This document shows positions 1-9,900 of a stretch of DNA of 64,000 nt, piece after piece. Position 1 is the first letter of the stretch. Every line of letters begins with the position of its first letter. The position numbers were made by a program, and so were the translations under genes. The DNA lies in assembly GCF_000246985.2 (NCBI RefSeq), contig NC_022084.1, positions 938,187 to 1,002,186 on the forward strand, in the 5' to 3' direction. The notes under the pieces were generated by a model. It did no database searches and was not told the origin of the DNA. It saw only the letters and a program-made list of their open reading frames with translations. Source of the DNA: Thermococcus litoralis DSM 5473. GTDB taxonomy: Archaea > Methanobacteriota_B > Thermococci > Thermococcales > Thermococcaceae.

Positions 1-496
1 CAATACCCACCAAAGCCACGGTGTACCAGAAGAGCATGTAGTTATCCCCTCTATAGTAATTTGCCATCGACCTAAAAATGTGCCCGTAACTAACAGCCAA
101 GAAAAGAGACGCAAAGAAAGCCCTCTTCTCATCGTAGAACTTAAGTAACGCCCAATAGAAAAACGCTATCGTCAAAACTCCAAAGATTACGGGCGTTATT
201 CTGAAGGCGTTGTAGAGGGAAACACCAAAAATCTTCAGAATTTTATAAACATAAGCCGGCGTTATCCATAAGCCAAGGGGATGGAACGTCTTTATTTGGA
301 ATCCCCAGGGGCCGTTGGCAAATGGGAAGAAGTTGAACCATTCTCCGGCTTTTAACGCTTCCTCGATGTAAGCAAGATGAAAATAAGGGTCATAACCGAG
401 GAGGTATTTAAACCTTAAGGGAATCAGCCTCAAGATCAACGCCACACCAATCACTAGAGGTAGCGCCCTCTTTGGTTTGAACAGGCTATTGAGCAT
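1..496 (-). CDS. aglB: Oligosaccharyltransferase STT3/AglB (N-terminal part, cut by window edge)
   Basis: AglB transfers lipid-linked glycans to asparagine on exported proteins. About 165 residues are visible, read leftward from an ATG at 496 and running off the window. After a first membrane helix comes GYDPYFH (near residue 34-40), the first-loop acidic motif of STT3 enzymes, and later a YYRGDNYMLFWY segment typical of the family. Transmembrane stretches fit a GT-C fold. It is divergent from the flippase at 719 and heads the glycan locus. A G-rich Shine-Dalgarno-like run sits just upstream of the start. Family assignment is confident; the catalytic C-terminus lies outside the window. Confidence 0.85.
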   Translation of the reverse strand, partial: MLNSLFKPKRALPLVIGVALILRLIPLRFKYLLGYDPYFHLAYIEEALKAGEWFNFFPFANGPWGFQIKTFHPLGLWITPAYVYKILKIFGVSLYNAFRITPVIFGVLTIAFFYWALLKFYDEKRAFFASLFLAVSYGHIFRSMANYYRGDNYMLFWYTVALVGI

Positions 497-718
497 TGGA
501 ACCCCCTACGTATTTTGTGATAAATCCTTTTTAACTTTAGTTATCATAAAACTTTGGTTCAAAATGATACTGCTATCAAATTATAACGAATTTTTTGTTA
601 CATATTGTAAATACGAAGATGAACGCAAGGGTCTCCGCGCATTAACCAAAATAACAGATTGTAGTAAAGTTTAACCAAAAATGTTTAAAGCAATGCTTAT
701 CAGAATTAGGTAGAAATA
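497..718. promoter_or_regulatory. Divergent promoter region between aglB and the flippase operon
   Basis: This 222 bp AT-rich gap separates two divergent genes. On the plus strand an archaeal TATA-like GTTTAAAG (about 683-690) lies roughly 30 bp upstream of the ATG at 719, so the flippase message may be nearly leaderless. On the minus strand a TTAAAAAGG box precedes the aglB start. No other gene was found. Confidence 0.45.
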
Positions 719-1993
719 ATGGCAGAATATAGAAAGGGGATTGAAGTGATGAGCAATAAGGGATTGAACATTCTAAGGCATGAATTCTATAGAGACGCGT
801 TTATCATGATGATTGCAGTTACACTATCTAATTTCTTTAACTACCTCTACCAGCTTCTAATGGGAAGATTGCTCTCTCCTCAAGAATACGGAGAACTTTT
901 CAGCCTATTGTCTTTATTCTATATATTTTCTGTGTTTTCAACAACTATAAACACCTCCATAACTAAATTTACAGCAGTTTACGGAACAAGAGGGGAATAC
1001 GGAAAGATAAAATCAATCCTAATTAAGGGGACGAAAGTTCTAGGGCTTTTTGGAATTATGCTGTTTGGATTAATAGCTTTGATTTCTCCGCTGTTTTCTA
1101 AGTTCTTGCAGATTGAGGACAACAGCCTTTTGTTGGTTTTGTTTGCATCACTTCCCCTCTCAATGGTTCTCCCCATATATCAAGGGGCTTTGAGGGGAAT
1201 GCAACGCTTCTTAGCATTAGGACTAAGCACTTCTTCCTGGGCGTTCTTTAAGGTGCTCTTTGGATTTTCCCTGGTTGCACTGGGCTACGGAGTTTTCGGA
1301 GGTCTCTTTGGAGTCTTTCTGGCACATATTGGAGCATTTCTCTTGACATTAGTATTTCTGAGGGACTTGTTTAAATACAAGGAAAAGGGAAATCTTGAAA
1401 TTCGGGAGATCCTTTCGTACAGCAGTCTTGCATTCCTTGCAGTTCTTGCCTACACAACAATGTGGAACATTGACGTTATTTTGGTCAAGCACTATCTATC
1501 CCCCCTAGAGGCAGGACAGTATTCCGCCATCTCCGTGTTGGGAAAGATTGTCCTCTTCGCTCCAGGGGCAATCGGTATGGTCATATTCCCTAAAGCAGCG
1601 GAAAAGCATGAAAAGGGCGAAGGGCACTTTCACGTACTGCTGAAGGGATTAGGCTTGACGCTCTTGATTTCAGGTGGGATAGTTTTAGTCTATGCCCTGT
1701 TTCCGGAGTTCATTATCAAAATCATTTATGGGGCAAAATACCTCAGTGTTGCACCTTATTTGTGGAGATACGGGCTGGCGATGATGTTCTTCTCGCTGGC
1801 GAGCGTAATGGTTAATTATTCCCTGTCAATAGGCAAGACAGATATTTTTCTTTACCTATTAGGACTACTCGCAACTGAGATAGCTCTGTTATCTCTTGGA
1901 AGTAAGAATATTCCTACAATAATAACCATGTTAACTGGCGTGAGTATTTTAGGGACAATCGTGCTGTTTATATATATTTGGAGGCATAGATAA
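719..1993 (+). CDS. Polysaccharide flippase (MOP/Wzx-like)
   Basis: A 424-residue polytopic membrane protein with about 12 predicted helices and the layout of lipid-linked oligosaccharide flippases (MOP superfamily). The motif MGRLLSPQEYGELFSLLSL near residue 48 matches the family's N-terminal signature. It probably moves a lipid-linked glycan across the membrane for AglB. It overlaps the next gene by one base, so it leads an operon of glycosyltransferases. The first ATG (719) fits the TATA box; an internal ATG at 749 is an alternative. Confidence 0.8.
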   Translation: MAEYRKGIEVMSNKGLNILRHEFYRDAFIMMIAVTLSNFFNYLYQLLMGRLLSPQEYGELFSLLSLFYIFSVFSTTINTSITKFTAVYGTRGEYGKIKSILIKGTKVLGLFGIMLFGLIALISPLFSKFLQIEDNSLLLVLFASLPLSMVLPIYQGALRGMQRFLALGLSTSSWAFFKVLFGFSLVALGYGVFGGLFGVFLAHIGAFLLTLVFLRDLFKYKEKGNLEIREILSYSSLAFLAVLAYTTMWNIDVILVKHYLSPLEAGQYSAISVLGKIVLFAPGAIGMVIFPKAAEKHEKGEGHFHVLLKGLGLTLLISGGIVLVYALFPEFIIKIIYGAKYLSVAPYLWRYGLAMMFFSLASVMVNYSLSIGKTDIFLYLLGLLATEIALLSLGSKNIPTIITMLTGVSILGTIVLFIYIWRHR

Positions 1994-2718
1994 TGCCCAA
2001 GATATCAGTACTGATGCCCGCTTACAATGAGGGGGAAAACCTTAGAGAGGCAGTTATAGAGACCATGAAAGAGTTGAAAGGATTAGATCATGAAATAATC
2101 ATAATCAACGATGGATCCAAGGACAATACTCTCGAAGTTGCAAAAGAACTCAGCGAGTCATTTAGGAATGTTAGAGTTGTGAGCTACTCTAGGAACAGAG
2201 GAAAAGGGTATGCTTTGAAAAAAGGCTTTGAGAAGAGCAACGGTGAGATAATCGTATTCTTCGATGCAGATTTGGATATTCCCCCTTCTCAAATAAAGAG
2301 GTTCCTAAAAGCTCTTCAGAATGGATACGATGTTGTCATAGGCTCAAAATACCTTCCAGGAGCGAGGGTTATGTATTCCGAGAAAAGAAGACTATTCAGT
2401 ATCTGGTACAGAACACTTGTTAAAATTTTGCTCAAGTTAGATGTTAGTGATACCCAAGTTGGGCTTAAAGTGTTTAGGAGGGAGGTTTTAGAGAAAGCGT
2501 TTTCCAAGATTTTGGTCAAAAAGTACGCCTTTGATGTGGAACTTTTGACCGTGATAAACATGTATGGGTACAAGATTTATGAACTGCCAATTAAAATTGA
2601 ACATAAGAGTTTTAACTCGTCCATAAACTATAGAGCAATAGCGAGGATGTTTTTGGACACTGCAGCAATAGTTTACAGAAAAAACATCTTGCATTACTAC
2701 AATGGTGATAAAAAATGA
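1993..2718 (+). CDS. GT2 glycosyltransferase, dolichyl-phosphate sugar synthase type
   Basis: 241 residues with a GT-A fold: ISVLMPAYNEGENL at the N-terminus, INDGSKDNT, and the metal-binding DADLD near residue 91-95. The length and the lack of C-terminal membrane helices match single-domain dolichyl-phosphate mannose/glucose synthases, which charge the lipid carrier for N-glycosylation. It overlaps the flippase stop and, by four bases, the next gene, so translation is probably coupled. The exact sugar cannot be read from sequence. Confidence 0.8.
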   Translation: MPKISVLMPAYNEGENLREAVIETMKELKGLDHEIIIINDGSKDNTLEVAKELSESFRNVRVVSYSRNRGKGYALKKGFEKSNGEIIVFFDADLDIPPSQIKRFLKALQNGYDVVIGSKYLPGARVMYSEKRRLFSIWYRTLVKILLKLDVSDTQVGLKVFRREVLEKAFSKILVKKYAFDVELLTVINMYGYKIYELPIKIEHKSFNSSINYRAIARMFLDTAAIVYRKNILHYYNGDKK

Positions 2719-3794
2719 GAGTGCTATGGCTCAACTGGAAAGACATAAAGCATCCAGAGGCTGGGGGAGCGGAGGTTTATACTCATGAGATAGCGAAAAG
2801 GTTAGTTAAGAAAGGGCATGAAATTACGCTCTTTACTTCACACTTTGATGGGGCTAAAAAGAAAGAGGAAATTGACGGAATTGAAGTAATCAGGGGAGGG
2901 AAAATAGTTGGCGTCTTTAACACTGTCTATTCACATGCGAAGAGATTTTACAAGGAGAATAAAAACGATTTTGATATAGTAATTGACGAAATAAATACTC
3001 GACCATTCTTAACCCCAAAATACGTTGATAAGCCAATAATCGCGTTAATACACCAACTGGCAGTTGAGTTTTGGGATTATAAAACCCTATTTCCAATTAA
3101 TTTTATTGGGAAGCACATTTTGGAGCCCTATTGGTTAAAGCATTACCTGAATATAAAAACGATAACCGTCTCTGAATCTACAAAGGAGGATTTGGAGAAA
3201 TTAGGGTTTAAATATGTTGAGATAGTCTACAACGGGTTGGATAAGATTATTCTTGATAATGTCCCTGAAAAGGAAGACGAATTTACAGCCATATTTGTTG
3301 GCAGGTTAACCCCAACCAAAAAGCCCGAGGACGCCGTGATAGCCTTTAAAATGCTCAATAAGGGAAAAATGTGGATTGTTGGCAGAGGCGAACTTATGGA
3401 AAAGCTTAAAAAACGGTATAAGGACAAGAATATTGAATTTAAAGGTTTTGTGCCCGAGAAAGAAAAAATTGAACTCATGAAAAAGGCCCACGTATTGTTG
3501 GTTCCCGGAATAAGAGAAGGCTGGGGGAGGGTTGTAATTGAAGCCAATGCCCTAGGAACTCCAGCCATCGGTTATAACGTTCCTGGGCTGAGGGATTCAA
3601 TAAAGCACAACTACAACGGTTTGCTGTGTGAACCAAATCCCAAGGCTATGAGCAAAGCACTTGGGGAATTGTATGAAGATGAAGCCCTTAGGAAAAGATT
3701 AAGTGAAAACGCTTTGGAATGGGCTAAAAGGTTTAATTGGGATGAGAGCGCGGAGAGGTTTGAGAGAATATTAAAATCCATTACCGGTGAGTGA
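2715..3794 (+). CDS. GT4 glycosyltransferase
   Basis: A 359-residue GT-B enzyme. The N-terminal acceptor domain has a glycine-rich loop (HPEAGGAEVYTHEI), and the C-terminal donor domain has FVGRLTPTKKPED, a GREGWGRVVIEANALGTP segment (about 259-275) and the GT4 E-x7-E nucleotide-sugar signature. It most likely adds a hexose in glycan assembly. It starts within the stop of the upstream GT2 gene (ATGA) and is followed two bases later by the next GT2 gene. Confidence 0.82.
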   Translation: MRVLWLNWKDIKHPEAGGAEVYTHEIAKRLVKKGHEITLFTSHFDGAKKKEEIDGIEVIRGGKIVGVFNTVYSHAKRFYKENKNDFDIVIDEINTRPFLTPKYVDKPIIALIHQLAVEFWDYKTLFPINFIGKHILEPYWLKHYLNIKTITVSESTKEDLEKLGFKYVEIVYNGLDKIILDNVPEKEDEFTAIFVGRLTPTKKPEDAVIAFKMLNKGKMWIVGRGELMEKLKKRYKDKNIEFKGFVPEKEKIELMKKAHVLLVPGIREGWGRVVIEANALGTPAIGYNVPGLRDSIKHNYNGLLCEPNPKAMSKALGELYEDEALRKRLSENALEWAKRFNWDESAERFERILKSITGE

Positions 3795-3795
3795 A

Positions 3796-4741
3796 ATGGA
3801 GAATAAAGAGATGCCATTGGTTTCAGTGATTATTCCTACTTACAAACGAAAGGATAAGTTGAGGAGATTGCTAAATTCCCTACTTGAAAGTGACTATCCA
3901 AAAGATAAAATGGAAATTATTGTTGTAGTTGATGCTGATGGTGAAGATTACAGTGATTTGATGAAAGAGTTCCCCCAAAGTTAGGTTTATTTTTAATAAA
4001 GAGGAAAAATTTCTTGCTGAAAGTAGGAACATAGGCATTAAGAATTCAAATGGTGATTATGTTTTTGTAATTGACGATGATAACGTTGTTGATAAAAAGT
4101 GCATAACAGAACTTGTTAATTTTTTGGAAAATAATCCTGACGTTGGGATAGCGGGACCCATTATGTACTATTACAAGGACCCTCAAAGAATATGGTGCGC
4201 TGGCATAAAACGTAATTACTACACTTCAATTACCAAATTTATTGGAAGAGATGAAATAGATAACGGGCAGTTTCTTAAACCATTTCCTTCAGAGGATTTT
4301 CCAAACTCTTTCATGGTGAGAAGAGACGTGATAAACAAAATTGGATACTTTGATAGTAGAAATTTCCCAATACATTATGACGAAGCCGATTTTTGTAAGC
4401 GGGCTTGGCTTGCTGGATATCAGATCTATACTGTTCCAAAGGCCAAGGTTTGGCACGATATTCCCTTTAGAAAGGAAATAAAGGAGAAAGGGAGATATTT
4501 CCATGTGCATAATGAGATGAGAGCTTATTATACGGGCCGCAATAGAATATTATTCCATAGGAAATACTCCGGATTACACCAATTCCTAATATTTCTCATT
4601 GTGTTTAATCCTATTATAACGATATATTATTTAGGTATTATTCTACTGGGTCTAAACGAACCCATCAGTAAAAGAATAACCATATTGAGAAGATATCTAA
4701 AGGGTATAATTGATGGAATAATGAAGGGTGATATTACATGA
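3796..4741 (+). pseudogene. GT2 glycosyltransferase, frameshifted at a C5 run
   Basis: The first frame (from ATG 3796) reads PLVSVIIPTYKRKDKLRRLL and up to KEFPQ, then stops at 3984. From about 3970 another frame continues the same enzyme with KVRFIFNKEEKFLAESRNIG, NGDYVFVIDDDN (DDD metal motif) and a receptor segment with DEADFCKRAW, ending at 4741. Removing one C from the five-C run near 3972 joins the two frames into one protein of about 314 residues. The part after the break has no early start codon. This may be a true mutation, phase variation or a sequencing error. Confidence 0.75.
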
Positions 4742-5911
4742 AAGTTGCATTAATAACAAAATACTTTCTACCAGTTAAAGGTGGAATAGAAAACCATTGC
4801 GCTAATCTCGCTATATATCTTCACAAACTGGGAATAGATGTAGAAATACACACTTCAAGAGACAACCTAACTGAGAGAAATATACTCCCAACGTTTGAAG
4901 TATTTAATAGTGGTGTCAAAGTATATAGGCATTCTAGGTTCTGGAAATTCAGCGATATTGAAAAATTTGATATTGTTCATTTACACAATTTCAATATATT
5001 TCCACACATGTTAATATTTCTAAAAGTTATAATACAAAGGAAAATACTAAATAAAAAACCCCCGCAATTATTGTGACGTTACACGGTGGATTTAATCCAT
5101 GGTGGGAGGAATTTTCCCTATTTAAACGGATTATTAAGAAAGCATATCATTTAACTCTAGGGCGTTTCCTATTAAATTTTGCAGCAGACTATATAATTGT
5201 ACTTAATGAACAAGAAAAAAAAGAGTAATCCCAAAAATATCAAAAACAAAAATCTTGGTAATCCCCAATGGTGTGGAAGATGATGCATATAAATTGCCAA
5301 GATTTAATCTGGATGATAATATTGGCAAATATCATCCATATATTTTATTCATTGGCAGGATATCCCCTGTGAAGAACATTGAGGAGATAATTAAATATGT
5401 TTCTAAGCTCAAGGAAGTTAATCTTATAATTGCTGGGCCCATCCAAGATAAGGTATACTTTAATCGGTTACATGCCATTTCTAGACAGCTAAATGTAGAT
5501 GGTAGAATTAAATATATTGGTGAAGTATTAGGGGAGCATAAATATAAACTTATTGACAATTCTATTGCAGTCATTCTCTTATCGAAGCAAGAAGCCGATC
5601 CGATAGTTGTAAAAGAAGCAATAACACGGGGAAAACCAGTACTCATCAATAAGCTGTTACAATTGTCATTTTTCAAAAAAAGTATGGAATGTATTTTTGT
5701 AATCAACGATGTTAGTACTTTTAGAAAATTATTAATTGACATTCTCACAAATCAGAAAAAATACTTGAAAAGTGGGCATAGATGTAGGATAAAAGCCAAA
5801 GAGTGGAAATGGGAAACAGTTGCAAAAAGGACATTTAAGGTATATAAAACAAGCCTTGGAGGGAAAGTAAAATGGAAACCAAAGAATATAAGGTCGGGAT
5901 ATTCAAGATAG
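4738..5911 (+). pseudogene. GT4 glycosyltransferase with two frameshifts at homopolymers
   Basis: The N-terminus (MKVALITKYFLPVKGGIEN) stops after an A6C5 run at about 5052-5063. A second frame carries IIVTLHGGFNPWWEEFSLF up to an A8 run near 5215-5222, and a third frame carries ILVIPNGVEDD, LFIGRISPVKNIEE and the C-terminus to 5911. Adding one base at each run restores a continuous GT4 enzyme of about 390 residues. The C-terminal RISPVKN and KEADPIVVKEAITRGKPVL segments are GT4-like. It overlaps the neighbours on both sides as an intact operon gene would. The sequence is AT-rich compared with flanking core genes. Confidence 0.72.
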
Positions 5912-6927
5912 TGCTTCCAGCAAGTTATAAGACCACAGTAGGTGATATCGAGGAACTACAGAAAGTGTATCAAGCAATCACAGAAGAAATTGGGACGAGA
6001 TATTATCTTGAGTTTATACCCTCAGATAAGGATATTCAAAAATATTCTTCTAAGAACAGATATTCATACACAGAAGGACCATATAAATTAGAAATAGTGA
6101 GAGAAGGATCTTCAATTTATATACACAATAGGGGATATAGCTCGAAATTTATAATTGAAAAACTGATGTTCTTAGCATTATTAGAGCAGGGTTTTTCACG
6201 AATACATGGAGGTGGAGTCCAAGATCTTACATCCAAGTCTGTAATGATCCTAGCAGGAAGTGGGGGGGTAGGAAAGACAACCACTATACTATCTCTCCTT
6301 ATGAAGAACCCGACATTAGCGTTCATGGGAGATGATATCGTTGTAGTTGACCAAAATGGGACTGCATACCCAATTTTCAGAAAAATTAACGTTTACACAT
6401 ATCACAACCAGTATCTCAAGAATATTACTTTAAAAGATAATATCCTTCGGGATATATTAACTAAAACTATTAACAAAGGTATTAATATTTTCAGGAACTT
6501 CCTTAGTGTGTCCTACGAGATTCCTCTTTACTCTACTGGGTGGATCGGCGAGTATGATATCCAAGAATTGTTTGATATCCCCAAGGGAACACGTGGCAAA
6601 GTGACAACCGTAGGTTACCTTGAGAAGTCAGATACTTTGAAAGTTTGTAACTCCGAGTCTGATAATATAATCACTGCCCTAGTAAACGAAACAATAGCTG
6701 AAGAGACATGGGGGCATGTAAACAAGTTTTACGGAATAGCAACTAACATTTTTAGAATTAATCCTGCAGTTAGGATGTATAGCATTCTTCAGAACGCACT
6801 TGAAGGTACCCAGATGATTCATATAAGATTGCCCAAGATAGATACTGAAACTCGTAGTAAGCTTGTTTCAATATTAGAGGAGGTCTATGGGAATGGTAAA
6901 AAGGGAATTAAAGGTTCAGTATCCTGA
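5872..6927 (+). CDS. HPr-kinase-like P-loop protein of the glycan cluster
   Basis: 351 residues. A P-loop, LAGSGGVGKTTT (near residue 127), is preceded by HGGGVQDLTSKSVMI and followed by FMGDDIVVVDQNG, the same order as in the C-terminal kinase domain of HPr kinase/phosphorylase (a lid, the P-loop, then a DD pair). Proteins of this kind occur in polysaccharide loci without a PTS system, so the substrate is probably not HPr. The start lies inside the 3' end of the preceding gene, and the last 41 bases overlap the next gene. Substrate and role are unknown. Confidence 0.6.
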   Translation: METKEYKVGIFKIVLPASYKTTVGDIEELQKVYQAITEEIGTRYYLEFIPSDKDIQKYSSKNRYSYTEGPYKLEIVREGSSIYIHNRGYSSKFIIEKLMFLALLEQGFSRIHGGGVQDLTSKSVMILAGSGGVGKTTTILSLLMKNPTLAFMGDDIVVVDQNGTAYPIFRKINVYTYHNQYLKNITLKDNILRDILTKTINKGINIFRNFLSVSYEIPLYSTGWIGEYDIQELFDIPKGTRGKVTTVGYLEKSDTLKVCNSESDNIITALVNETIAEETWGHVNKFYGIATNIFRINPAVRMYSILQNALEGTQMIHIRLPKIDTETRSKLVSILEEVYGNGKKGIKGSVS

Positions 6928-9900
6928 TTTGGTTTTAATAATTCTCTTTTTGTTACTATCATTATCAATAGAGCAATGGTTTGGTGGACTATTTTATATC
7001 CATCAGATTGATTCATCATTTTACTTGAATCCAACCAAGCGCCTCACAGATGTGACTTATATTTGGAAGGACCAGAACTCCCTTGGATACTCAATGGCAG
7101 AATTCAATTTAATACCTTTTTATGCATTTCAAATTGGCCTATTAAGAACATTAGAATTCATAGGTTTTGATAGCTGGAGATCTCTCGTATATTCTCAGAT
7201 GATAATCTATTACCTGACCGTATTCATGAGTTTTAGTTTTTCTTACATGTTCTTCAAGAAGATTTATGAATTATATAACCGTAAAGATATAACAGTAAAG
7301 AGATATTTAGTTCCTGCGATGGTGTCTATATTTTATGTCATAAACCCTCACACAATTAGTGTGGTCTTCTGGAGATACATGAGTTGGTCGAGGTTTTGGT
7401 TTGGTGCTCCACTTTTGGGATATATATTTATTAGATACCTCGAGACAAAGCATATGAAATATATACTTATATCAGCTTTGTTATTCTTCACCCCTCTTGC
7501 CTCGGGATTTTCAGTGGTTGGGTTCTTATTGCTTTACTCACTGTGGGCCATCTTGGGTATTGTTTACAATGTTCTCTCTCAAGAACATCCATTTAAAACG
7601 TTCAGACATTTAGTCACGTTTATTGCGATGTTCACGTTTCAAATAATGTGGATACTTCTACCTCTCTATTTTTCCCTGACTCATACGTACCAATATGCTA
7701 TTTCTCTTTCATCCGCAACTCCGGAGGACATGTTAAAGTATTCCTCAAAGTTTACAACTGTTATAAATATTTTTAGACTGATGGGCAATCATCTCCTTTA
7801 TAGTACTTACGAAGATGGGTATCCATACGTGTGGGTTGAATCATATCTCCATGGCATTCCCTCTGTTTTGATTTTATTGTTTGTAATAATTATTATGTTG
7901 CCGTTGCTGACGTTTAAAATGGCAGAAAAAAGAAAAATAAGTGCATATTTGGCAATAATATCCATCTGGACTCTGCTGGTTATTGTGATGAAGGGAATGG
8001 CCCCCCCCATGCAGTATATTGGAAAGTCGCTCCTTAAGCTGAATCCGGCATTCTTTAGACACCCCTACGATCGTTTCATTAGTCTATACGTGATATTGTT
8101 TGGGATACTACTTGTATTTTCTTTCAGTGAATTACTCTCACGTGTTGCTCTCACTTCAAAGAGAGTTCTTTCTCTATTCATGCTTTTCATGATTTGTATT
8201 TATGCAATTGGATATCCTTTCTTTAATGGTGATATAATACCTCCTCAAGATCGAATTACACTTCGGGGGACAGAATATGACAAATTGGGAAACTTAACCT
8301 TGGAAGGAAGTTTGTTAATTATGCCATTTTCATTATACAGAGAGTATTCATATAACATCTCTGGACGCATAAATCATCCAAATGCAAAATCTATTGCATA
8401 TGCCTTTGTAAGTTCCAAGCCCGTATATACCACAATTAGATATGCTTCATCAGAACAAGATAAAATTTTCCTTGATTACCTATATTCATATATTATCTCC
8501 AATAACAGCGTTGCATTTATAAATATGCTTATAAAGTTTGGATTTAAGTATATTCTTCTCCAAAAAGACTTTAGTTCCAGATATTTAAACACCGACTATG
8601 CAACAGCAGCTAAGAAGATGACATCCTTTTTGTTACAGTTAAATCGTTCCAAATTGATAGTCCCTGTGTTGAACACTAAGGATTTCACTCTCTTTAAAAT
8701 TCCCACAAACAACGTAACTAACAGAATCAATGTAGGCAGGGTATCTTTACTGTCAGAACATAGTCTCTTCAATATTCCTCCCCAATCTGTAAATTTTGTA
8801 TGTTTCCCCCACACATATCAGCACCCACTAAAACTTTTATCAATGTCAAATATAATTCTATTACGTGAATCTAAACCAATAAACATCTTTACTTGTGTTG
8901 CTAATAGTACTTTTATATCCCCTCTGAGCTTCAGTAGCCAAGGATGGAAGAAAATAGCATATGGGGTTGAGAAAATTGCTTATTCAGACACCACATACTT
9001 TATACCCAACTCATTTAACATGTCGCAGTTTAAAGAGAGATATGAAGTACTAAGGATGGATTTTGAGAGTCCTAAAGAATATGCCCAGAGAAAAACCGGA
9101 GTATATACCTTGTCTCTCTCCACAGATGCCATTAGTGGAAATTATAGCCTCAACATAAGCACATGCACCAACAAAAAGAGATGGTCATATGTTTCAAGTC
9201 CAGAGATAAATGTTACTCCTGGGGAAGTGCTATTAGTACATACAGCAACAAAAGTGTATAATCTACAAAGAGTTCATGTCGCTATAGCAGGTTATTCCAA
9301 TATAACACACAAATGGGAATATCTCGAATTTGCGCCACCCGGAACAGATGGATTTACTCCTTGGAAGAGCCATATAAGAATATTGCAAGTACCAGAGAAC
9401 ATTACTAAGATTAAATTAGTCTTGAATGCAGGATGGGTTTACAATACAACCACAGATAGATGTGGTTATGCACTATTTGATGACATTTGGATATATAATA
9501 TTACTGGATCTCTCCCAAGAACCAAACTTATTGGAAGGATAGATATAAAAGAAAGCCAGAATTATCACTTAATTATCCGCTACTTTAAGAACCAGAAGGG
9601 CGGCGCAATAAGGGTTTATTTAGATGGAACTCCAATATACATCAGAACCAAAGACCAGCTTAACAAATTCGTTTGGGAAGATCTGGGAACATTCAATCTT
9701 GAAAAAGGAGAACACAAGATAGTCCTTGAGAACGTTAGAGGATTTAACGCGGTTAATCTATTTGCGTTGATACCTGAAAACGAGTACAATAAAGCAAGAA
9801 AAGAGGCTATAGAACTATTGCAGAACAAGACTATAATATATCTATTCGAAGCAGAATCCGATTTATACAGGGAAAACGTCGAGATTATAAAAGACTTCAA

